Source: Cellvibrionales bacterium (GTDB lineage: Bacteria; Pseudomonadota; Gammaproteobacteria; Pseudomonadales; JAHEGP01). Taken from it: a DNA stretch of 19,313 bases. The stretch lies in the NCBI GenBank assembly GCA_024645065.1, contig JAHEGP010000018.1, positions 2,475 through 21,787 of the forward strand, written 5' to 3'. Shown piece by piece: positions 1 to 6,631 of this stretch. Position numbers and translations under genes: made by a program. A model generated the notes under the pieces. It did no database searches. It was not told the DNA's origin and worked only from the letters and a program-made list of their open reading frames with translations. How positions within the stretch are numbered: position 1 is the first letter of the stretch; each line of letters starts with the position of its first letter.

Positions 1-579
1 GACCAGCGCGCCGCGACACCGTCGGGTGCTGCCGAGCTGCTCAGCCCGGACCGGGAACAATGGCTGGATACCCTGCGCCAGCGCAATCACCGACTCATAA
101 ACCTGTTGCGTAGAACGGTGCAAGACAAGCAGCAGCAGCTCGGCGGCTTGCAACGACGCCTCAAGCATCCCGGCGCCAGGTTACAGGATGTCAGCCAGCG
201 ACTCGACGAGCTGGAGTTGCGCCTGCTGCGCTCCCACCAGCGACTCCTCGATCTGCATCAATCACGATTACAACAATTGGGGCAAAGGGTGCTGGTCTCA
301 TCGCCACAAAGTCATGTCGAGCGGCAATTCGATCGTCTGCGCGAACTGCAACAGCAGCTGTTGAAACAGTGGCGGCAAAAACTGCACGACAGGCAACAGG
401 CCCTGGCACAAAGCTCGGATCTGTTGCACTCGGTCAGCCCGCTTCAGACACTGCAGCGCGGCTACGCCATTGTAGCGAATGCCGAAGGCGCCATTGTCAA
501 GAGTGTCGGCGACCTCAAGCAGGACGACCGCATCAACATCCGGATGAGCGATGGCGATGTCGACGCCAGCGTATTGTAA
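1..579 (+). CDS. xseA: Exodeoxyribonuclease VII large subunit, C-terminal part (5' end outside the window)
   Basis: The open frame enters from the left edge and ends at the TAA at 577-579, giving the last 192 residues. The first visible residues contain RAATPSGAAELLSPD, very close to the conserved RAPTPSAAAEL segment of XseA, which follows the catalytic region. After it comes a long Arg/Gln/Leu-rich coiled coil (residues about 20-140 of the fragment), as expected for the helical arm of this subunit. The end, LQRGYAIV followed by a short beta-rich tail (VKSVGDLKQDDRINIRMSDG), is the family's usual C-terminus. The enzyme, with XseB, degrades single-stranded DNA to oligonucleotides in the cytoplasm. 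The SirB-family gene starts 6 bases downstream, so the two are probably cotranscribed. Family assignment is firm; the start cannot be seen. Confidence 0.93.
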   Translation, partial: DQRAATPSGAAELLSPDREQWLDTLRQRNHRLINLLRRTVQDKQQQLGGLQRRLKHPGARLQDVSQRLDELELRLLRSHQRLLDLHQSRLQQLGQRVLVSSPQSHVERQFDRLRELQQQLLKQWRQKLHDRQQALAQSSDLLHSVSPLQTLQRGYAIVANAEGAIVKSVGDLKQDDRINIRMSDGDVDASVL

Positions 580-585
580 AGATCC

Positions 586-966
586 ATGTGGCTATTTATC
601 AAAAACCTCCACATAAGCCTCGCACTCGTTTCCGTGACCGGCTTTTTCCTGCGCGGGATCCTGATGTTGCTGCAGTCCGGTTTGCTGCAACAACACTGGA
701 TCAAGCGACTGCCTCACCTGGTCGATACCCTGTTGCTCGCCAGCGGCGCTTTGCTGGCCTGGCATCTGCACCAGTATCCCTTCGTCAATTCCTATTGGCT
801 GACCGCCAAGATGCTGGCGCTGGTCGCCTACATCGGCTTTGGCATGCTGGCGCTGAACCACGGCAGGACGCGGGCGGTTCGCGGGCTGGCATTTCTGTTG
901 GCGCTGGGTTGCGCGGCCTATATCCTGGATACCGCTTTAGGCCGCAGTGGGCTGGTGCTCGCCTGA
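586..966 (+). CDS. SirB-family integral membrane protein
   Basis: This is a 126-residue, strongly hydrophobic protein with about four membrane spans (roughly 7-27, 43-62, 71-90 and 99-118). The pattern IKNLHISLALVSVTGFFLRG, then LPHLVDTLLLASGALLA and WLTAKMLALVAYIGFGMLAL, matches the SirB family, a small family of inner-membrane proteins whose biochemical role is not established despite the name (invasion gene expression up-regulator). Length is normal for the family. The start at 586 is 6 bases after the xseA stop, with only a poor ribosome-binding site, suggesting translation coupled to xseA. A small hairpin followed by six T residues lies about 35 bases downstream. The family call is good; the function is unknown. 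Confidence 0.85.
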   Translation: MWLFIKNLHISLALVSVTGFFLRGILMLLQSGLLQQHWIKRLPHLVDTLLLASGALLAWHLHQYPFVNSYWLTAKMLALVAYIGFGMLALNHGRTRAVRGLAFLLALGCAAYILDTALGRSGLVLA

Positions 967-1000
967 ATCCGCAAACTCCCGCTGGCCGGGTGGCGACGGC

Positions 1001-1025
1001 GCAATGCCCCTGATTGCCCTTTTTT
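1001..1025 (+). terminator. Probable rho-independent terminator of the xseA-sirB transcript
   Basis: GCAAT (1001-1005) and ATTGC (1013-1017) form a 5-bp stem with a 7-base loop, followed by CC and TTTTTT. It lies 35 bases after the SirB stop. The stem is short, so termination may be partial. Confidence 0.5.
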
Positions 1026-1310
1026 AGCCGTGGATAAAGACACTTTCAAGGACTATCAAGCGCTACAGATAGCCCGTGAAATGCACAATAAAGTGCTTTA
1101 CACTCCGCCCAGTAGAATGCCGGCCGGTGGTGTCGACCGCAGACCAGACGAGCCCAGGCCGACAGGGTCCATAGTTCACCCCCTGCTGACTGATGGTGCT
1201 GTCAATACCACCCCGAATACAGTGCTTCATTGCGCAGCCTGCGAACGGGCGGAACGTCCAGAAAACTCGCCATCCGTAAACCTGACAACAATAGCTCACC
1301 AGGTCTCAAA
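1026..1310. other. Non-coding control region upstream of the cytochrome/quinoprotein genes
   Basis: With the terminator before it, this makes a gap of about 340 bases without a convincing gene. The only long frame (from a GTG at 1030, about 94 codons) has no ribosome-binding site, no recognisable domain, and runs into the next gene's start, so I treat it as chance. The region contains the dyad at 1076-1103 listed separately. The downstream half (1104-1310) shows no clear -35/-10 pair to me. Confidence 0.5.
1076..1103. promoter_or_regulatory. Inverted-repeat operator candidate
   Basis: The left arm GTGAAATGCAC (1076-1086) and right arm GTGCTTTACAC (1093-1103) are reverse complements at 9 of 11 positions and flank a 6-base A/T-only centre (AATAAA). 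The dyad lies 207 bases upstream of the membrane cytochrome start. It fits neither the CRP pattern (TGTGA-N6-TCACA) nor the FNR pattern (TTGAT-N4-ATCAA), so no factor is named. No regulator gene lies directly beside it. Confidence 0.4.
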
Positions 1311-2087
1311 ATGAATACGATAAAGCCAGAACGAACCCCCGGTTGGCTCAATTTGCCGTCCCTGGGGCTACCGCTGAGAATGCTCTTTACCGGTTACCTG
1401 CTGGTAACCGGGGTTGGCCTGATGATGGCGGGAGTCCAGATCCTGCTGACCCACGGCATGGCGGACGGGAAATGGGGCATTTCCGTCAACGACATTGTCT
1501 ACAGTTATTACGGCAATCGCGGCGGTAGCCGAATCGAATCCAAGCTGGAGGGCTCGATGAAGGACAAGGCCCCGGTGGACGTTCGCGCCAGTATCGTGGA
1601 ATGGGTTCATGCCGGCGCCTCCGAGGAGCAGTGGGACAGGTCGGTCAAGGCCTTGTTTCAGCAGAATTGTGTCAAGTGCCACGGCAACATCCCGGGCCTA
1701 CCCGACTTTAGTACCTACCAGGGCGTGCTTTCGGTTTCTACAATCGACCTGGGTGCTACCGTAGACTCCCTCGCCCGCGTTTCCCACATACATCTGTTCG
1801 GCATCTCATTCATCTTTTTGTTTGTCGGCTTTATTTTCAGCTTTGCCATCGGCATCCCGCGGGCCATCAAAGCCGCCGTTATATTCATTCCATTCGCCTT
1901 CCTGATAGTTGACGTTCTGTCCTGGTGGATAACCAAGTGGTACCCCAATTTTGCCATCGTCACCATTGTCGGCGGCTTCGGTTATACCCTGGCGGCGGCA
2001 TTCATGTTGCTGACGTCGCTTTACCAGATGTGGGTGATGCCGATGATGGGCAAGCGCCCGGATATCGATGCCTGGCACGACGATTGA
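1311..2087 (+). CDS. Membrane-bound mono-haem c-type cytochrome
   Basis: The 258-residue protein has one membrane span near the N-terminus (about 24-47), then a hydrophilic stretch of about 110 residues holding a single haem c motif, CVKCH (120-124), followed by three spans (about 161-181, 186-205 and 214-240). The haem segment should face the periplasm, since haem c is attached there. His159 and His161, at the start of the second span, could be metal or quinone contacts, but that is inference. I chose the ATG at 1311 (MNTIKPERTPGW); upstream codons in the frame encode sequence unlike a protein start. The SD is weak (AGG about 8 bases upstream). The quinoprotein dehydrogenase begins 119 bases downstream on the same strand, so this protein may carry its electrons into the membrane chain. 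I do not recognise a characterised family. Confidence 0.8.
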   Translation: MNTIKPERTPGWLNLPSLGLPLRMLFTGYLLVTGVGLMMAGVQILLTHGMADGKWGISVNDIVYSYYGNRGGSRIESKLEGSMKDKAPVDVRASIVEWVHAGASEEQWDRSVKALFQQNCVKCHGNIPGLPDFSTYQGVLSVSTIDLGATVDSLARVSHIHLFGISFIFLFVGFIFSFAIGIPRAIKAAVIFIPFAFLIVDVLSWWITKWYPNFAIVTIVGGFGYTLAAAFMLLTSLYQMWVMPMMGKRPDIDAWHDD

Positions 2088-2206
2088 TGATCATGTTAAC
2101 TTAGTCAGCTGTGATTAATTCGGTGTCAGATCGGCAGGCGCAGGGTCGGGTAGGTCCTTGTTCTATGGAGAGCACTGCAGAAGCTGGATCACCAGAGGGA
2201 TACACC

Positions 2207-4135
2207 ATGAAAAACCGGGTTATTGGCGCCTTGCTACTCGTCGCCATGGCACTGCCCAAAGTTGTCCTGGCCCTGACCGAGGCCCCCCGGAGCGACGCCA
2301 ATGCCGTGGGCAAGGAGGTCTACGAGAAGCACTGCGCCGCGTGTCATAACGACCCGAACAACAAGGCACCCGAGAAGGCATCGCTGGAAAACTTGACCTT
2401 CGATGCCATTTTCCAGGCGCTGGAATTTGGTGTCATGCAGCCCCAGGGAGCCGCCCTGGACAAAAGCCAGAAGAGTGCTGTGGCCAAGTATCTCGCCGGC
2501 GATAACACAATCGATGAAAGCTGGATTACCGCCTCCCAATGCAGTAACAGGTCGATCGACGCGGTAAATGTCAGCAGCGGCAACTGGGGCTTATCCCAGG
2601 GCAATCAGCGCTATGTCAGCACAGCGGTTTCCGGGATCAACAGGGACAATGTGTCCTCGCTGAAAGTGAAATGGGTATTCGCCTACCCCAGGGTTGCCGA
2701 TGTTCGCACCCACCCCGCCCTGACCCGGGACACGATATTTACCGGCAGCAAGTCGGGCAACCTGTTTGCCCTGGACAAAAAAACCGGCTGCATCAAGTGG
2801 CGCTATAAAGCCGAAGCCAGCATCCGCTCCGGACTGGTCATTGGCGATCGCAAGGGCGTGCCAACCTTGTTCTTCGGCGATGCATTGGGATCCGCCTACG
2901 CGGTGGATGCCAGTTCGGGGGAGTTGCAGTGGAAACAGTCGCTGGCGCTGTTCCCCACCTCTATTATTACCGGCGCACCGGCCTACCACGCTGGCGTACT
3001 CTACGTGCCAATCTCGTCTTACGAGGTAGCTGCAGCCGGCATGCCGCAGTACCCCTGCTGTCAATCGCATGGCGCGGTGGTAGCACTGGATGTCGCCACG
3101 GGCGACAAGAAGTGGACCTGGCACGCTGCCAAAGCAGCCACGCTACAGGGCAAGACCGCATCCGGCCTGCAGCAATTTGGACCGTCAGGCGCATCGGTAT
3201 GGTCGAGTCCGACCGTGGATGAAAAGCGCGGCCTTTTATATTTCGGCACGGGTGAAAACATGTCACTGCCCGCGACGGATACCAGCGATGCCATCATCGC
3301 CGTAGAACTGGCCAGCGGTAAGCAGGTGTGGTCTTACCAGGCGACCCAAAACGACGTCTGGAATGCGGCCTGCCTCAACGGCGGGCCGAACTGCCCCGCC
3401 GATCCCGGTTCCGACCTGGACTTTGGCGCTTCCGTCATTCTCACCGAGCGCAGTAACGGTAAGGACATTCTCCTGGCCGGCCAAAAATCCGGCGCGGTGT
3501 ACGCGTTTGATCCGGATGCATACCAGGATGGCGCGGGCAAGCTGCTGTGGAAGAACAGCGATACCGAAAACACCGTGTACAGCCCCAACCCGGGGGTGCA
3601 CTGGGGGATGGCGGTGGAAAACGGCAAGGTTTTCGTTCCCATCGCCGATGTCGACCGGGTCTTTGAAGGGTATGTTGCCCGCCCCGGCCTGTATGCACTC
3701 GATATCGACACTGGCAAGCGAGTATGGGCCCACCCCGCCGAGCGAGGATGCGAGCTGAGTGAAGAGCAACGATCGGCGGCCTGGGGACTCGAAGCAACCC
3801 GCCAGGGTGTCAAACCCAAGGAGAGCGACTGCTCAATCTTCTTCAGCCTGTCGGCGGCCGCCAGCGCGACCGACGGGCTGGTATTCGCCGGCAGGCTGGA
3901 CGGCAAGCTGCAAGCCTACGACACGGCTACCGGCGAAGTAGTCTGGGAATCTGAAACCAGGCGCAAGTTCCAGGGCGTCAATGGCGTCGAGGGCAAGGGT
4001 GGATCAATCGATGTCGACGGTCCGGTCCTGGGTGACGGCATGCTGTTTATTCACTCCGGCTACAGCCTGTTTGGCCAAATCCCGGGTAATGTGCTGATTG
4101 CGTACCAGGCAGACCCCATAGCCAGAAAGGAATAG
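2207..4135 (+). CDS. Periplasmic haem c-containing PQQ dehydrogenase, polyvinyl-alcohol-dehydrogenase type
   Basis: The 642-residue precursor starts at 2207, behind AGAGGGA at 2194-2200. A signal peptide (about 1-22, ending VVLA) is followed by a cytochrome c domain with CAACH (43-47) and a likely Met ligand in FGVMQPQG (Met77). The rest is a PQQ-type beta-propeller with repeated blades of the form G-x-L-x-A-L-D-x-x-T/S-G-x-x-x-W. A vicinal Cys284-Cys285 (YPCCQSHGAVVALD) and the NDVWNAAC...DLDFGAS segment also match this family. An N-terminal haem domain before the propeller is the order known for PVA dehydrogenase (cytochrome), which oxidises secondary alcohols on the polymer and passes electrons to cytochrome c. 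The natural substrate here may be another alcohol. No PVA hydrolase gene is in the window. It is probably expressed with the membrane cytochrome upstream and ends at a terminator. Confidence 0.87.
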   Translation: MKNRVIGALLLVAMALPKVVLALTEAPRSDANAVGKEVYEKHCAACHNDPNNKAPEKASLENLTFDAIFQALEFGVMQPQGAALDKSQKSAVAKYLAGDNTIDESWITASQCSNRSIDAVNVSSGNWGLSQGNQRYVSTAVSGINRDNVSSLKVKWVFAYPRVADVRTHPALTRDTIFTGSKSGNLFALDKKTGCIKWRYKAEASIRSGLVIGDRKGVPTLFFGDALGSAYAVDASSGELQWKQSLALFPTSIITGAPAYHAGVLYVPISSYEVAAAGMPQYPCCQSHGAVVALDVATGDKKWTWHAAKAATLQGKTASGLQQFGPSGASVWSSPTVDEKRGLLYFGTGENMSLPATDTSDAIIAVELASGKQVWSYQATQNDVWNAACLNGGPNCPADPGSDLDFGASVILTERSNGKDILLAGQKSGAVYAFDPDAYQDGAGKLLWKNSDTENTVYSPNPGVHWGMAVENGKVFVPIADVDRVFEGYVARPGLYALDIDTGKRVWAHPAERGCELSEEQRSAAWGLEATRQGVKPKESDCSIFFSLSAAASATDGLVFAGRLDGKLQAYDTATGEVVWESETRRKFQGVNGVEGKGGSIDVDGPVLGDGMLFIHSGYSLFGQIPGNVLIAYQADPIARKE

Positions 4136-4147
4136 CGCCAACCCGGT

Positions 4148-4191
4148 TGCCGGACCAAAAATACCGGATCGGTGTCCGGCATTGTTATTTT
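4148..4191 (+). terminator. Rho-independent terminator after the quinoprotein gene
   Basis: TGCCGGAC (4148-4155) pairs perfectly with GTCCGGCA (4174-4181) across an 18-base loop, followed by TTGTTATTTT. It begins 12 bases after the dehydrogenase stop and separates it from the converging CRP-like gene. The large loop makes it weaker than usual. Confidence 0.6.
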
Positions 4192-4264
4192 GGGAGCGTG
4201 GATTCAGGACAGGTTTTGCGCGACCTGGCCTCGCAGCCGAACAGAGCCGGCGCGAAACCCGCTA

Positions 4265-4921
4265 TCAATAGCTGGCGGGCAGCTTGCCGTTGATTACGAT
4301 ATTGCGTCCCTCGAATCCAATGTATTCACCGATGGTGAGATCCTTGAGGATGCGCGCAACCATTTCCCTCGACGCCCCAACCCGGTCGGCAATGTCCTGC
4401 TGGGTCAGGCGCTCCGCGATAAACAAGCGCTCGTCTTCCCTCGGGCGTGCCATCGTGGTGAGGACCTTGGTAACACGACCGTAGACGTCCTGCAAAGCCA
4501 GGCTTTTGACTTTATCTGTGAGCTTCCTGACGCTTCGGGTCAGGTTTCGCATGAGCACCCTGGCGATGTTCGGATGCTCGGTGATGACCCGCTGGAATTC
4601 CTCCTTGTAAATGATGCGGAAGGTGCACTTCTCCATGGTGCGCACCGACGCTGAGCGACGATCGTCATCCAGTAGCGCCAGCTCACCAAAGTAGTCGCCG
4701 GGCTCGAGGGTATTCATAATGAATTCCTTGCCATTCTTGTCGCTGCAATACACCTTCACCCTGCCCTGGTCAATCAGGTACAGCGAATCGGCGTGATCGC
4801 CCTCGTTGATGATCACCGTGTTCTTGGGATACTGCCGGGTCACGCTGCTGGCGGCTAATACCTCAAGTTCCTGCTCACAAAGCCCTTTAAAAATTTCTAC
4901 CTGTGCCAGTACATTCAACAT
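4265..4921 (-). CDS. CRP/FNR-family transcription regulator
   Basis: The 218-residue protein has a cyclic-nucleotide-binding fold (about 10-120), a dimer helix (about 118-145) and a winged helix (about 150-215). The phosphate-binding cassette reads GELALLDDDRRSA (79-91), with Arg89-Ser90 where CRP has Arg82-Ser83, so binding of a cyclic nucleotide is expected. Aligned by eye on the dimer helix, CRP Thr127-Ser128, which contact the adenine, become Leu134-Thr135. The recognition helix GASREMVARILKDL keeps Arg185, Glu186 and Arg190 in the CRP arrangement, predicting TGTGA-like half-sites; it lacks FNR-type iron-sulphur cysteines. The ATG at 4921 has CAGGT about 9 bases upstream. It is divergent from a nucleotidyl cyclase gene 99 bases away, so the two may form a signal and receptor pair. 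Regulated targets are unknown. Confidence 0.9.
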   Translation of the reverse strand: MLNVLAQVEIFKGLCEQELEVLAASSVTRQYPKNTVIINEGDHADSLYLIDQGRVKVYCSDKNGKEFIMNTLEPGDYFGELALLDDDRRSASVRTMEKCTFRIIYKEEFQRVITEHPNIARVLMRNLTRSVRKLTDKVKSLALQDVYGRVTKVLTTMARPREDERLFIAERLTQQDIADRVGASREMVARILKDLTIGEYIGFEGRNIVINGKLPASY

Positions 4922-5020
4922 TGTCGCTATACCTGTGTGTAATTGCCTGAATACCGATAGCCAGGAATTGGCGCGGCTAGCTGCATAAAAGTGTAGCCAT
5001 GGCCCTCTGAAGGCGCAAAC

Positions 5021-6574
5021 ATGAGCCGCCGGTGTGCGCTGGGCAATCGCTTAATGGCATCTATACTCAGGAAGTTTCAATTCTTGCAAGCTGAGGAAAC
5101 GGTGCCCCAGGATAGCGCCCAATTCGCCGCGTTAATGAATATTGCCCATGCCATCGCCGAGAATACCCGGCGGGTACAGGATCAATTGCGGCCCTTGCAC
5201 AGCGAGGCCTTGGACGGCCAAACCGGAAGCTTGAACAGTGCGGCCTCCAGCCTGTTTGACACCCTTACGGGGGCTGCCGCCAACGACGATTTTGACGCCT
5301 CAGATCGCCTGGTTTTGCACCGCATTCGCCGGGATTTGCACAGTATCATCGGCAGTTCCAATCTGCTCCACGAACACGAGCAGCTATTGCCACGCTACCG
5401 CCCGCTGGTGGAAGAGCTGGGTAAAGACGCCCGCATGCTGTTGCAGGAACTTGAAGAGGCTCACAAAACAGCAAAAAAACTTCCCGCCAACAGTAAAACG
5501 GCGCCCGGACGGATTCTGATTATCGATGATGACGACGCCAATCGATTGGTGCTGGCCCGCCATCTGCAACAACTGGGGCACAGTGTAGAAACCAGTTCCA
5601 GCAGCGATAAAGTCTTTGACCTGCTCGGGAGCTCGGTGTTCGACCTCATCTTCCTCGACCTGACTATGCCCGAGGTCGATGGCCTCGCCATACTGACCCA
5701 ACTCAAAGCCAGTGATCGCTGGCGCCCCATTCCTGTAGTCATGATATCCGGCATTCACGACGAGGAGTCGGTTATCAAGTGCATTGAGGCCGGCGCCGAC
5801 GACTTCCTGATAAAACCGATTAACCGGGTTTTGTTGAATGCCAGGCTCAATGCCGGCCTCGAACGCAAGCGCTGGCATGACCGGGAGCAGCGCTATCTGA
5901 AGGACCTTGAGCAGAGTCACAAATTCATTCGTGACACATTCGGCCGTTATGTTTCCGAGGAAATCGTCGACAGTATTCTGGCCCAGCCCAATGGCCTCCA
6001 CCTGGGCGGCAAATTAACCCGGGTATCCATTCTTATGGCCGACATACGGGGCTTTACCACCGTGGCGGAGCAACTGTCGCCAACCCAGGTGGTCACCATG
6101 CTGAACAACTATCTCGGGGTAATGTCAGACATCATCATGCGCCACCGCGGCACCATCGACGAGTTTATCGGCGACGCGATCCTGGCGATCTTCGGCGCAC
6201 CCATCAGCCAGCATGATCATGCCGACCGCGCCCTCGCCTGCGCCCTGGATATGCAGGGCGCCATCGACCAGATCAATGCCGAAAACAAGCGACTGGGTCT
6301 GCCCGATGTGGGCATCGGTATCGCGGTGAACAGTGGCGACGTCGTCGCGGGCAATATCGGCTCGGCCAAGCGGGTCAAGTACGGCGTGGTCGGGCACGCC
6401 GTCAATTTGACCGCGCGGATGGAGTCTTTTTGCCGGGCTGGCGAAATTCTGGCGTCCCAGGAAACCCTCAATAACGCCACCGGCAAGTTCAGGCACAGCT
6501 ACCAGTTCGAAATTTCCCCCAAGGGAATGGTCGAGCGACTGCGGGTGTGTAATATCATCGGCCCGGCCCGGTAA
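5021..6574 (+). CDS. Response-regulator class III nucleotidyl cyclase, predicted guanylate cyclase
   Basis: The 517-residue soluble protein starts at 5021, with GAAGG seven bases upstream; a later ATG (5054) has no such site. Domain order: a helical segment (about 35-155) containing RIRRDLHSIIGSSNLL, which resembles a histidine-kinase dimerisation helix but lacks its usual H-E/D-L-R-x-P core; a receiver domain (about 164-280) with acidic DDDD (169-172), phospho-acceptor Asp213 and Lys265; and a class III cyclase catalytic domain (about 330-500). Metal-binding Asp341 (MADIRGFT) and Asp385 (FIGDAI) and the Asn462-x3-Arg466 pair are present, so it should be active. The purine-selecting positions hold Glu381 and Gly455, not Lys and Asp/Thr, which favours GTP. 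Phosphorylation of the receiver by an unidentified kinase probably controls activity. It is divergent from a CRP-like gene and convergent with a membrane sensor gene. Confidence 0.9.
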   Translation: MSRRCALGNRLMASILRKFQFLQAEETVPQDSAQFAALMNIAHAIAENTRRVQDQLRPLHSEALDGQTGSLNSAASSLFDTLTGAAANDDFDASDRLVLHRIRRDLHSIIGSSNLLHEHEQLLPRYRPLVEELGKDARMLLQELEEAHKTAKKLPANSKTAPGRILIIDDDDANRLVLARHLQQLGHSVETSSSSDKVFDLLGSSVFDLIFLDLTMPEVDGLAILTQLKASDRWRPIPVVMISGIHDEESVIKCIEAGADDFLIKPINRVLLNARLNAGLERKRWHDREQRYLKDLEQSHKFIRDTFGRYVSEEIVDSILAQPNGLHLGGKLTRVSILMADIRGFTTVAEQLSPTQVVTMLNNYLGVMSDIIMRHRGTIDEFIGDAILAIFGAPISQHDHADRALACALDMQGAIDQINAENKRLGLPDVGIGIAVNSGDVVAGNIGSAKRVKYGVVGHAVNLTARMESFCRAGEILASQETLNNATGKFRHSYQFEISPKGMVERLRVCNIIGPAR

Positions 6575-6631
6575 AGGTCGACCAGCCAGGCGCCGATCTC
6601 GCGCTGGGCATACCGGATAGCCCCGGGGCCG

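Noticed and set aside
1030..1314. Open frame of about 94 codons between sirB and the membrane cytochrome gene
   Set aside because: It starts at GTG without a ribosome-binding site, shows no domain or hydrophobic pattern, and covers the dyad operator region.
2110..2122. CRP half-site (TGTGA) upstream of the quinoprotein gene
   Set aside because: TGTGA is present but the partner half after six bases reads CGGTG instead of TCACA, so a dimer site is not supported.
4922..5020. Autoregulatory CRP-type site between the divergent regulator and cyclase genes
   Set aside because: I found no pair of TGTGA-like half-sites with correct spacing in these 99 bases.
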